Origin: Candidatus Bealeia paramacronuclearis | GTDB taxonomy: Bacteria; Pseudomonadota; Alphaproteobacteria; UBA9655 | Assembly: GCF_035607555.1 (NCBI RefSeq) | Contig: NZ_JAVHWZ010000001.1 | Span: forward strand, 186,001 to 250,000 | Direction of reading: 5' to 3' | DNA length: 64,000 bases | Shown here: one piece after another, positions 18,187-26,037 of the stretch | How the letters are laid out: each line of letters begins with the position of its first letter | How positions within the stretch are numbered: position 1 is the stretch's first letter | Notes under the pieces: generated by a model | The model's input: the letters and a program-made list of their open reading frames with translations, nothing else | Told to the model about the DNA's origin: nothing | Database searches by the model: none | Translations under genes and position numbers: made by a program

Positions 18187-19115
18187 TCTTCGCCAAAACA
18201 GCGTTGATAAAATTCATGCAAAAGGGAACGCTCGAGATCCTCGCATCGATTAATAAAGGAGAGTTCAAGTCCGCGTTTGAGACTTCCAAAGATCTCGATA
18301 TTTTCTGCCCAATTCAAAACGGTCCGAGGTGACATTACCGCGGAAATATCTCCTGCCATAAACGCGGTTCGAGTCAATCCCGCATACCGAATCATAGAGG
18401 CACCAAGTTCAATATTGTTACCTTCCTGATAGCTGGGGAATCGCGCTTGAAGAATTTTGAGCTCTTGAGAAAGCTCCAAATAATTCAATTGAACAATGAT
18501 GTTCCAGCGATCAAGCTGACCCTGATTTAAAAGATTGGTCTCATGATAAAGACCCAAGGTATCACCCAAACCTAACGTATTGGCCGTTGCAAAAAGTCGA
18601 AAATGGGGATGAGGTTCAAGAATGCGATTTTGATCAATCAAAACCAATTTTCCATTGTTCTCCAAAAGACGTTGAAGAATGAACATAATTTCAGGACGAC
18701 CCGCATCATATTCATCGAACACCAATGCCACGCCATGTTCAATGGCCCAGGGAAGAATACCAGGAACTAATTCCGTGACCTGCATGCCATCTTTAAGGGT
18801 GATGACATCACGTCCCAGAAAATCAAGACGACTAATTTGACCATCCAAATTAATTCGGACCAACGGCCAATTGAGGCGTGCGGCCACTTGTTCGATGTGA
18901 GTGGATTTTCCCGTGCCATGGAATCCCTGAACCAAAACACGCTTGTTGTGCACAAATCCGGCTAGGATCGCTTCTGTGGTTTTAGGATCGAATTGGTAGG
19001 CTACATCCCGATCTGGCACATAAGAAGTTACATGTTGAAACGGCGTCACCGACTGAATGGCTAATCCCATTCCAAAAAGGGTTTCTGTGGAGACGGGTTC
19101 TTGCATTTGGGTCAT
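18177..19115 (-). CDS. cobS: CobS-like AAA+ ATPase (MoxR type)
   Basis: 312 residues. Walker A is GFHGTGKST (Gly64-Thr72), Walker B is VALVFDEYD, and a sensor-1-like segment reads RLFATANTLGLGD. It is the ATPase partner of CobT. It overlaps the upstream J-domain gene by 4 bp and cobT by 10 bp, so the three are one translationally coupled operon. The IS in the first gene may be polar on this one; whether the IS supplies an outward promoter is unknown. Confidence 0.9.
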   Translation of the reverse strand: MTQMQEPVSTETLFGMGLAIQSVTPFQHVTSYVPDRDVAYQFDPKTTEAILAGFVHNKRVLVQGFHGTGKSTHIEQVAARLNWPLVRINLDGQISRLDFLGRDVITLKDGMQVTELVPGILPWAIEHGVALVFDEYDAGRPEIMFILQRLLENNGKLVLIDQNRILEPHPHFRLFATANTLGLGDTLGLYHETNLLNQGQLDRWNIIVQLNYLELSQELKILQARFPSYQEGNNIELGASMIRYAGLTRTAFMAGDISAVMSPRTVLNWAENIEIFGSLKRGLELSFINRCEDLERSLLHEFYQRCFGEEWN

Positions 19116-19437
19116 TTGAAAAACTTCTTTAAGGTGGCATAAGCCTGATTAATCTTTTTAAGTTTATCTTCAGCTTCTTTGGCTCCCCCATGTTTATCCG
19201 GATGATGATTTTTGACAAGCTTTTTATATATCTTTTTCACCTCATCCCATGTAGCTGGAAAGGTCAGATCGAATTCCTGAAGCGCATCCTTCAATTCTTT
19301 GGGGATAGCCTTGGGTTGGGGACGATGGGCATTAAGATCAAGATCGGCTGCAAATGTAAAATTCAAATTTAACTTATTAGCACCTAAGGGCCAAGACGGA
19401 CGATCCCAGGTCATGGCGGAAATGCGACTGAGCTCAA
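19112..19437 (-). pseudogene. J-domain protein, 3' fragment
   Basis: This C-terminal part holds the DnaJ domain (helix II-III with the HPD tripeptide in KNHHPDKHGG) after a TWDRPSWPLG segment. That segment is typical of the alphaproteobacterial J-domain protein found before cobS. The upstream part lies at 20521-20738 beyond the IS. Removing the IS plus one 4-bp target copy restores the reading frame exactly (MPPEEIELSRISAMTWDRPS). An internal ATG at 19414 could allow a shorter J-domain polypeptide. Confidence 0.85.
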
Positions 19438-20520
19438 CACGAGTTACGCAGTTTGCAGGAGAAGAGAGAAGAGATAAGGTGAGAGGGAATATTTATTAAA
19501 TGAGAAGAAATGATGTCTCGACACAAATGCACAAAATCACTTTATCGTTCATTTTTACAAGCCAGCAGTGTGCGCTATTCAGGGTTGGCACTTTCGGAGG
19601 TGTCACCGATTCCATTGTCGCATGACAGCGTCAATCGATGGTTGAGTTCTAGTGCATTGCGTCCGAGCGGAGTGTGGAATCTTACTCAATCTCTTATTAA
19701 CAAGAAAGAACCTTGTTTTTTAGTATGTGACGATACAATTTTGGATAAAAATCGGAGCGAGAAGATAGAGCTTGTGCATTATCAGTATTCTGGGAATGCC
19801 CATGATGTTATTGCGGGGATAGGTCTTGTCAATTTGGTATGGCATGGCCTGAGGAGTCATGACTCTATTCCTGTTGATTATCGTATTTATGATAAAGCCA
19901 GCGATGGCAAAAGCAAGAATGACCATTTCAGGGAAATGTTAAAGCTGGCTCAAGACAGAGGGATAAATCCGGATGACGTGGTTGCAGACGCTTGGTACTC
20001 GAGCTTGAATAATCTGAAGGCCATTGAATCCATAGGCTGGACATGGGTGATGGGGTTGAAGAAAAACAGGAAAGTGAATCGTGGAGAAACTCTTGAAAAG
20101 CTGGACATTCCAGATGAAGGACTGAAAGTTCACTTACGCGGATATGGATGGATTACTGTTTTCCGGTTTGTTGCCAAAAACGGTCGCACGGATTATATCG
20201 GAACCAATAGGGATAATCCCTCTCGTGATCATATTGAACTGGTCATGAAATCGCGTTGGAAAATCGAAGTTTATCATCGGGAATTAAAGCAAACATGCGG
20301 TCTTGAACGCTGTCAGTCTCGCACGGGACGAGCCCAAAGAAATCATATATTTCTTGCCATTTCGGCTTGGATTCAAAGATTTAAAAGACGACTTGCTGGA
20401 GGCTTCTCTTTTTATCAGCAGCAGTGGGATGTTATTAAGCATGATATCTCTAGAGAAATAACAAAACTCATGTCTTTCGCTTAGATTCCCACCCTTTTGC
20501 TGCAAACTGCGTAACTCGTG
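19438..20520 (+). mobile_element. IS701-like/IS4-type insertion sequence, copy 3 of 4
   Basis: 1083 bp with perfect 21-bp ends. Flanked by TCAA (19434-19437 and 20521-20524): only 4 bp match here, whereas the other copies have 5-bp duplications. The 4-bp reading is supported because it is the one that restores the J-domain frame. Confidence 0.96.
19510..20484 (+). CDS. DDE transposase of the 1083-bp IS (copy 3)
   Basis: 324 residues, identical to the other three copies. It is transcribed opposite to the J-domain/cobS/cobT operon it interrupts, so it cannot read into cobS. Confidence 0.9.
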   Translation: MMSRHKCTKSLYRSFLQASSVRYSGLALSEVSPIPLSHDSVNRWLSSSALRPSGVWNLTQSLINKKEPCFLVCDDTILDKNRSEKIELVHYQYSGNAHDVIAGIGLVNLVWHGLRSHDSIPVDYRIYDKASDGKSKNDHFREMLKLAQDRGINPDDVVADAWYSSLNNLKAIESIGWTWVMGLKKNRKVNRGETLEKLDIPDEGLKVHLRGYGWITVFRFVAKNGRTDYIGTNRDNPSRDHIELVMKSRWKIEVYHRELKQTCGLERCQSRTGRAQRNHIFLAISAWIQRFKRRLAGGFSFYQQQWDVIKHDISREITKLMSFA

Positions 20521-20738
20521 TCAATTTCCTCAGGTGGCATGTCCTTATAATAATCCCAAGATTTGTTATAATCACGAATGTGCTCCAAACAAAACCAGTA
20601 GTACTCTCGAAGATTGTGAGGACTTTTGGGCGCCCGATATTCACCCTCCTGTTCGCATCCCCCATGATCACACAATCGCGTCTTTTGAGGCGTGGGATTA
20701 AAATCGTGAAGATCAATATGAGGGCGCATTTTTTTCAT
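20521..20738 (-). pseudogene. J-domain protein, 5' fragment
   Basis: N-terminal part with a possible metal-binding pattern (CDHGGCEQEGEYRAPKSP, then YYWFCLEHIRDYNKSWDYY), characteristic of the alphaproteobacterial J-domain protein preceding cobS. The start is uncertain: the ATG at 20738 is chosen for family length. Another ATG lies at 20729, and the frame extends to a TTG at 20813. None has a strong RBS. Confidence 0.75.
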
Positions 20739-20865
20739 GCTTTCATATAGGCGAAAAAAAGAGCTTTGTTCAAGTGTGAAGAAAGGCATGTATTTTGCAA
20801 TTTGACGATTCAATCAACTCAGAGTTAAAAACGGGAATACTCAAGTCATCGAGAAGGGCTTTAAA

Positions 20866-20979
20866 ATGAGAAAAAATATTTATCAAGTTTATGTGCTTTT
20901 GGTTTTCTGTTTTGCCTACATTTTGGAAAAATTCTTCAACATCCATGTCATTTCGCCAAATTCATTGCAAAATCTTTAA
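20866..20979 (+). CDS. Small hydrophobic ORF, unrecognised
   Basis: 37 codons with an AGAAGGG RBS about 8 nt before the ATG and one hydrophobic stretch (VYVLLVFCFAYIL). No family recognised. It sits alone in the gap between the J-domain start and the LRR gene end and may be spurious. Confidence 0.25.
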   Translation: MRKNIYQVYVLLVFCFAYILEKFFNIHVISPNSLQNL

Positions 20980-21046
20980 CTGAAATTGTTTTGAGCAAAA
21001 TTATGATCAAGCTGCCTTTTGGAAAACTCCAAAAAGTAGCAAGTTG

Positions 21047-22156
21047 TTAAAGAGACTCAAGCTTTAGCCTAAATCCAGGCTTATTCTTCTTAATATAAAG
21101 TATCAAATCTTGTACCGCATTTCCTGTAGATACAAACTGTTGTTCTTGTTTTTGGGACTGATTCTTTTTGAGGGTGAAAATTGTTTCCTCAGCCTTACGT
21201 TTATTTTCTAGCTTCTTTTTCACGGCACTAAGCTCATTTTTTAACTGACCGATACGAAAAATCGCACGAACCCTTTTGTTTCCCATTTTGCGTTTGTTTC
21301 CGTTTGATTTTTCAGTTTCGCTTAAAAGAATCTTTAATTGTTTTATTTCTTGAGATAATCTTCTTTTCTTTTTAAGTAAACCATCATTACGTTTTGAATT
21401 AAAAACAGTCTCATTGATCTTTAAAGGTGAATCTACCATTTCTATTATTTCTTGCGTAATCTCCACGCCCTTTAAGGTTAAGGATTTAAGAGTGGAATTC
21501 TCCTTCAGGGCTTGTAAAAGATTTTGGATGGTGGCCTCTTGAAAATGAATCTTTTGTGAACTGACCCAATTGACGGGAAACTCCATTTTAAAACTTTTAA
21601 GAGTACGATTGGTTTCTAAGTCTTTTGATACAGCATTAAGATTTTCGTCTGTTAGTAAGCTATTCCATACCGTAAATGACTTAATACCAGAGGCGTTAAC
21701 CTTTTTCCAAATATCACAAAAATTTTTACTTTCTGCCTTTTTAAGTGTTTTTCCTGGGGAAACAGTTAAAGACACCACTTGGCTATTTTTTTTGATCAAC
21801 TCAGCTAAAGCTTTTACAGAATCCTCAAAAAGAATCGTCCCTGCGAATGATAAAGAGGTGATCCCTGGGTTGTCCTTTAATTCACCTGCCAATGTATTAA
21901 TTGCCATTGGTAACATATTATATTGCGTATCTGTTTCCCATTTATTCCAATCTAAATGCAGCTGATTACATTTTATTGCGTTGCTCTCAATTCTTTTTTT
22001 CAGACCACGAACAGCGCCAAAATGCTCCAATCTTATTGTTTTTGGCGAAACCTCATAATCATTCCCCAATTCATAACCCACAGCATTAAGGGGCAAAATT
22101 GAAGAAAAACACAAAAGCACTGCTTGGAAAATTGATTTGTTTTTAAGACACATCAT
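21047..22156 (-). CDS. Exported LRR/coiled-coil protein, candidate effector
   Basis: 369 residues. A signal peptide occupies residues 1-25 (SSILPLNA-VGYE). The middle (about 80-250) has ribonuclease-inhibitor-style leucine-rich units such as LKDNPGITSLSFAGTILFEDSVKALAELI and LKENSTLKSLTLKGVEIT. Residues about 265-335 are Lys/Glu-rich and probably coiled coil. Start chosen at 22156, where AGGAG lies 8 nt upstream; the frame extends to a GTG at 22180. LRR proteins with signal peptides in intracellular bacteria often act in host interaction, but no specific function can be assigned. Strongly AT-rich, flanked by mobile DNA. Confidence 0.75.
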   Translation of the reverse strand: MMCLKNKSIFQAVLLCFSSILPLNAVGYELGNDYEVSPKTIRLEHFGAVRGLKKRIESNAIKCNQLHLDWNKWETDTQYNMLPMAINTLAGELKDNPGITSLSFAGTILFEDSVKALAELIKKNSQVVSLTVSPGKTLKKAESKNFCDIWKKVNASGIKSFTVWNSLLTDENLNAVSKDLETNRTLKSFKMEFPVNWVSSQKIHFQEATIQNLLQALKENSTLKSLTLKGVEITQEIIEMVDSPLKINETVFNSKRNDGLLKKKRRLSQEIKQLKILLSETEKSNGNKRKMGNKRVRAIFRIGQLKNELSAVKKKLENKRKAEETIFTLKKNQSQKQEQQFVSTGNAVQDLILYIKKNKPGFRLKLESL

Positions 22157-22550
22157 AAAAAAAATCTCCTTAATTAACACTTTGATCTTACTACACGTCC
22201 TTTATTATAAGGCATTGAAAGTCAAGAGCGGCAATAGGATGCTAAAATTCAATAAAAAAGAGGATTTTAACATACAAAAACTCGAGCTCCTGAGTTAAAA
22301 AACAACGAAGCATATTATAACTCCATCTGTCAACGAAGAAACGCTAATCACCCAGGATTGCCTCATTTAAAGAGAAAAGCTGTGGTGTAAGATTTTGATA
22401 AGCTGAGCGTTATCCCAGGCTGTTGTTTTTCTAAGGAGCTTAATCGAGTCCCGTTTTTCTTTTACTTTTGAAGTGACCCCGAAAATTCGGACAGGATGTT
22501 AAGCTATACCCATCGCGAATGAAGATTAGAGATAAAGGTTTGAAAAACAT
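22157..22550. other. Intergenic region, decayed, no gene seen
   Basis: About 390 AT-rich bases between the LRR gene start and the IS630 scar. At 22472-22500 it contains TGACCCCGAAAATTCGGACAG, which resembles IS3-family terminal sequence and includes a small CCGAA/TTCGG palindrome. No reading frame is convincing. Confidence 0.4.
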
Positions 22551-22740
22551 GTGGAAATGGTTCAGCAAAGAAAGAGGAAGAATTTTTTGACCCCAAAAGA
22601 AAGAGCCAGTCTAAAAGGCCAACAGCGTCGGGAACGTGATCGACGTGTCTGTGGTCGGATTAAGGCCGTGCTCTTGAGTGATGAGGGGGGGGGGGGGACA
22701 TATCCGATGATTGCCAAAGCACTTTTACAAGTAAATCTGC
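22551..22740 (+). pseudogene. IS630-family transposase N-terminal remnant
   Basis: Codes for FLTPKERASLKGQQRRERDR, RIKAVLLSDEG and TYPMIAKALL, the N-terminal HTH region typical of another IS630 transposase group. A run of 13 Gs (22685-22697) replaces the usual Gly-Trp codons in the middle. Homology ends near 22730 and no DDE domain follows. It differs from the intact IS630 at 11080. The frame stays open to 22883 without recognisable content. Confidence 0.7.
22685..22697. repeat. Homopolymeric G13 tract
   Basis: Thirteen consecutive Gs within the IS630 remnant. This could be a slippage-prone tract or an assembly artefact. It lies in a dead gene, so phase variation of that product is unlikely. 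Confidence 0.9.
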
Positions 22741-23067
22741 GTTTTTTTAACCTAATTTATTGTGCAATTCAAAAAATTACAGAGAAATGTATAGCGCCTT
22801 TGCAAAATTGGGCTTTGACGATTTCTCAGCTCGATGTATATTTTGAAGCAAGGCTCCAACTGGGGTCTATGTTTAACCGTTGACACTGTTAATTGAACAC
22901 TCTCAACGGAGCGAACTATTCATTGTCAATGCACGTTTTAGAATTTCCTCTATCATGACAACAATCCTACTGTAAAAGGAGCCTCTGCCCAACCCTATTC
23001 TTTTCCTTGACCTTGGGGGATTTTCTTAGGTAGCTTAGCGTCAAATAAACTTAAGTGTGGGATACGA

Positions 23068-23964
23068 ATGCGCCTTGATTTTCAATCCGTCATTTTAAAA
23101 CTTCAAGAGTTTTGGTCTAAACAAGGCTGTGTGATTTTACAGCCCTATGATGGAGAAGTGGGAGCTGGAACATTTCATCCCGCAACCACATTAAAATCCT
23201 TAGGTCCTAAGCCCTGGAGATGTGCTTATGTTCAACCATCCCGCCGCCCTACGGACGGGCGTTATGGAGAAAACCCTAATCGTTTGTATCGCCATCATCA
23301 ATATCAAGTTCTCTTAAAACCTGCCCCACACAATATCCAAGATCTCTACCTTCAAAGCTTGAAAGAAATTGGCATTGACACAAACCTTCATGACCTTCGT
23401 TTTGTCGAAGATGATTGGGAAAGTCCCACTTTGGGAGCGGCAGGTTTGGGCTGGGAAGTCTGGTGTGATGGGCAAGAAGTGACCCAATTTACATACTTCC
23501 AACAAATGGGGGGATTCCCTTGTGAATCGACTCCTGTTGAGCTCACCTACGGTTTGGAGCGCCTCATTATGATTCTTCAAGGCGTTGAAAATGTCTATGA
23601 CCTGGATTGGAATGGCGCCGAGGGGGACAAAAAAATGACTTATGGGGATGTGTGCCATCAAATGGAGGCAGAATTTTCGGCTTTCAGTTTTGAGCATGCG
23701 GATGCGCCCATGCTTCTCCGTCATTTTGAGGATGCGGAAACGATGTGCCTCAAACTTCTTGATGTCAAACTCGTTTTGCCCGCGTATGAATATTGTCTAA
23801 AGGCCAGTCATCTTTTTAATCTTTTGGATGCCCACGGTGTTGTGAGTGTCACCGAGCGTGCCAATTATATCGGCCGCGTCCGGACGCTGGCACGGACGTG
23901 CTGCGAACTCTGGATGGAAGGCGTTTCTCAAAATCAAAATACATTAAAGGTGGCTCATGGCTGA
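23068..23964 (+). CDS. glyQ: Glycyl-tRNA synthetase alpha subunit
   Basis: 298 residues, the catalytic subunit of the alpha2-beta2 bacterial glycyl-tRNA synthetase. N-terminal [19 protein letters not shown] and the class II motif region PCDGEVGAG-like ([14 protein letters not shown]) are diagnostic. It charges tRNA-Gly in the cytosol. Its 3' end overlaps glyS by 8 bp, so the two are translationally coupled. Confidence 0.97.
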   Translation: MRLDFQSVILKLQEFWSKQGCVILQPYDGEVGAGTFHPATTLKSLGPKPWRCAYVQPSRRPTDGRYGENPNRLYRHHQYQVLLKPAPHNIQDLYLQSLKEIGIDTNLHDLRFVEDDWESPTLGAAGLGWEVWCDGQEVTQFTYFQQMGGFPCESTPVELTYGLERLIMILQGVENVYDLDWNGAEGDKKMTYGDVCHQMEAEFSAFSFEHADAPMLLRHFEDAETMCLKLLDVKLVLPAYEYCLKASHLFNLLDAHGVVSVTERANYIGRVRTLARTCCELWMEGVSQNQNTLKVAHG

Positions 23965-26035
23965 GTGGTTATTTGAAATTTTATCGGAAGAAATTCCCTC
24001 CCGGATGCAGCGTGGCGCACAAGATCAATTGGCCCGTTTGGCCAGTCAGTTTTTGGAAAATGCGGGACTCAATTTTTCCTCGCTCAAAACATTTGTGACA
24101 CCACGACGATTGGTTCTTGTGGTGGAAGGCCTTGCTTTGGAGCAGCCCGCACAAAAAGAAGAACGCAAAGGCCCACGCACGGACGCGAATGAAATGGCTC
24201 TTCAGGGGTTTATGAAGTCCACAGGACTCACATTGGATCAATGTGAAGTTCGGGAAGTTGGGAAATCAGAATTTTACTTTGCCGTCATTGAAAAATCCGG
24301 TCAAAAAACAGCGGACGTTTTGCCGGACGTGGCTTTGCGAATCTTAAAAGAATTCAAATGGCCTAAATCCATGCGCTGGCAAGGACCTGAGACGTGGGTG
24401 CGACCTTTGCGCGGGCTTCTCTCCGTTTTTGAAGAAAAAACGCTGCCCATGACTTATGTAGGAGTGGCATCAAGCGGCTCAACTTTAGGACATCGCTTTT
24501 TAAGTTCTGGAGATTTCACCGTCTCCAATTTTGAAGATTACAAAAAGAAACTTTTAGAGAATTCCGTCATCTTCGATTTTGAAGAACGCCGCAAGACAAT
24601 TGAAAAGGATCTTCACAAACTTGCACAAAACGAGAATGTAAAACTTTCTGAAGATGTGACTCTTTTGGATGAAGTGACAGGCCTTGTAGAATGGCCGGTA
24701 GTGCTCAAAGGATCGATTGATCCTCAATTCATGCATTTGCCCGAAGAAGTTTTGATAACGCCCATGCGCGTTCATCAACGTTATTTTCCCTTAAGAAATC
24801 ACGAGGGAAAACTCGCGCCTGCATTTTTATTTGTGGCCAATACAACCACAAAAGATCAGGGGAAAACTGTTGTGATTGGAAACGAACGCGTGCTTCGTGC
24901 GCGGCTTTCCGATGCAAAATTCTTCTATGAGCAAGATCTCAAAAAACCTCTCCCCTCTTATAATGCATCTTTGCACCAACGCCTTTTTCATGCCCAATTG
25001 GGCACGATTGCACAAAAGGTTGAGCGGCTCCAAAAACTGATGGCGTATTTGGCACCCATAGGTGGGTTTGAAATTCAAGAGGGGGATCGCGCAGCTCTCC
25101 TTTCCAAATCAGATTTGGCCACCCAAATGGTTGGTGAATTTTCAGAACTTCAAGGCATTATGGGGCGTATTTATGCCCTTCAGCAAAAGGAAAAAACTGC
25201 GGTAGCTCAAGCCATCGAAGAACATTACTGGCCTAAAGGCAGTGGTGATCAAGTTCCCGAAAATGCATTAAGTATTGCTTTGGCAATTGCCGATCGTATT
25301 GACAGTCTTGTCGGATTTTTTGGCATCAACATCACGCCCACAGGGTCGAAAGATCCATTTGCTTTAAGACGTGCGGCTTTGGGCTTGATTCAGCTAATTT
25401 TAGAAGCTCCCTTTGCGCTTGATTTAAAAGCGCTCTTGAAAATAGCTTATCAGGGATATGCCTGGGGCACACCTGAAAAACTCAATTCTCAAGACGAAAC
25501 ACTAGGTCTTGTTTGGGTGTTTTTGATGGAGCGTCTCAAATTCTTCCTTCGCGACCAAGGGGGAAGTGCGTATGATCATGTGGATGCAGTTTTGGCCTTG
25601 GCTCAAGAGGAAGGTGATTTGACACGCCTTGCCAAACGCGTGCGAGCTCTCGATTCTTTCTTGGTGACTGAAAACGGAGAAAATCTCGTAAGCGGATTTA
25701 AACGTGCCACGAATATTCTCAAGATTGAGGAAGGCAAAGATAAGACTTCTTATACGCCAACGCCTCAGCCTCATCTCTTTTTAGAGCTTGAGGAGAAAAC
25801 ACTGTTTGGAGCCCTTGAGGATTTGAAACCTGAGCTCGAGCAACTTATGAATGATGCGCTTTATGATACGGCAATGTCCCGATTAGCCCGACTGCGCGTT
25901 GAAATTGATCACTTCTTCGAGCGTGTAACCGTCAATGACGCCAATCTTGAGATTCGGCAAAATCGACTGAAACTTTTGGCGCTTATTTATCATGCGCTCA
26001 TCCAAGTGGCAGACTTCTCAAAACTGGAGGGATAA
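23957..26035 (+). CDS. glyS: Glycyl-tRNA synthetase beta subunit
   Basis: 692 residues, normal length. Begins [15 protein letters not shown], a family signature. The HD-like and anticodon-binding regions follow (for example [15 protein letters not shown]-like [19 protein letters not shown]). It provides tRNA recognition to the alpha subunit. The next gene, ppdK, starts 2 bp after its stop. Confidence 0.97.
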   Translation: MAEWLFEILSEEIPSRMQRGAQDQLARLASQFLENAGLNFSSLKTFVTPRRLVLVVEGLALEQPAQKEERKGPRTDANEMALQGFMKSTGLTLDQCEVREVGKSEFYFAVIEKSGQKTADVLPDVALRILKEFKWPKSMRWQGPETWVRPLRGLLSVFEEKTLPMTYVGVASSGSTLGHRFLSSGDFTVSNFEDYKKKLLENSVIFDFEERRKTIEKDLHKLAQNENVKLSEDVTLLDEVTGLVEWPVVLKGSIDPQFMHLPEEVLITPMRVHQRYFPLRNHEGKLAPAFLFVANTTTKDQGKTVVIGNERVLRARLSDAKFFYEQDLKKPLPSYNASLHQRLFHAQLGTIAQKVERLQKLMAYLAPIGGFEIQEGDRAALLSKSDLATQMVGEFSELQGIMGRIYALQQKEKTAVAQAIEEHYWPKGSGDQVPENALSIALAIADRIDSLVGFFGINITPTGSKDPFALRRAALGLIQLILEAPFALDLKALLKIAYQGYAWGTPEKLNSQDETLGLVWVFLMERLKFFLRDQGGSAYDHVDAVLALAQEEGDLTRLAKRVRALDSFLVTENGENLVSGFKRATNILKIEEGKDKTSYTPTPQPHLFLELEEKTLFGALEDLKPELEQLMNDALYDTAMSRLARLRVEIDHFFERVTVNDANLEIRQNRLKLLALIYHALIQVADFSKLEG

Positions 26036-26037
26036 AA

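Noticed and set aside
22685-22697. Phase-variable poly-G switch
   Set aside because: The tract lies in a dead transposase fragment, so slippage would change nothing functional.
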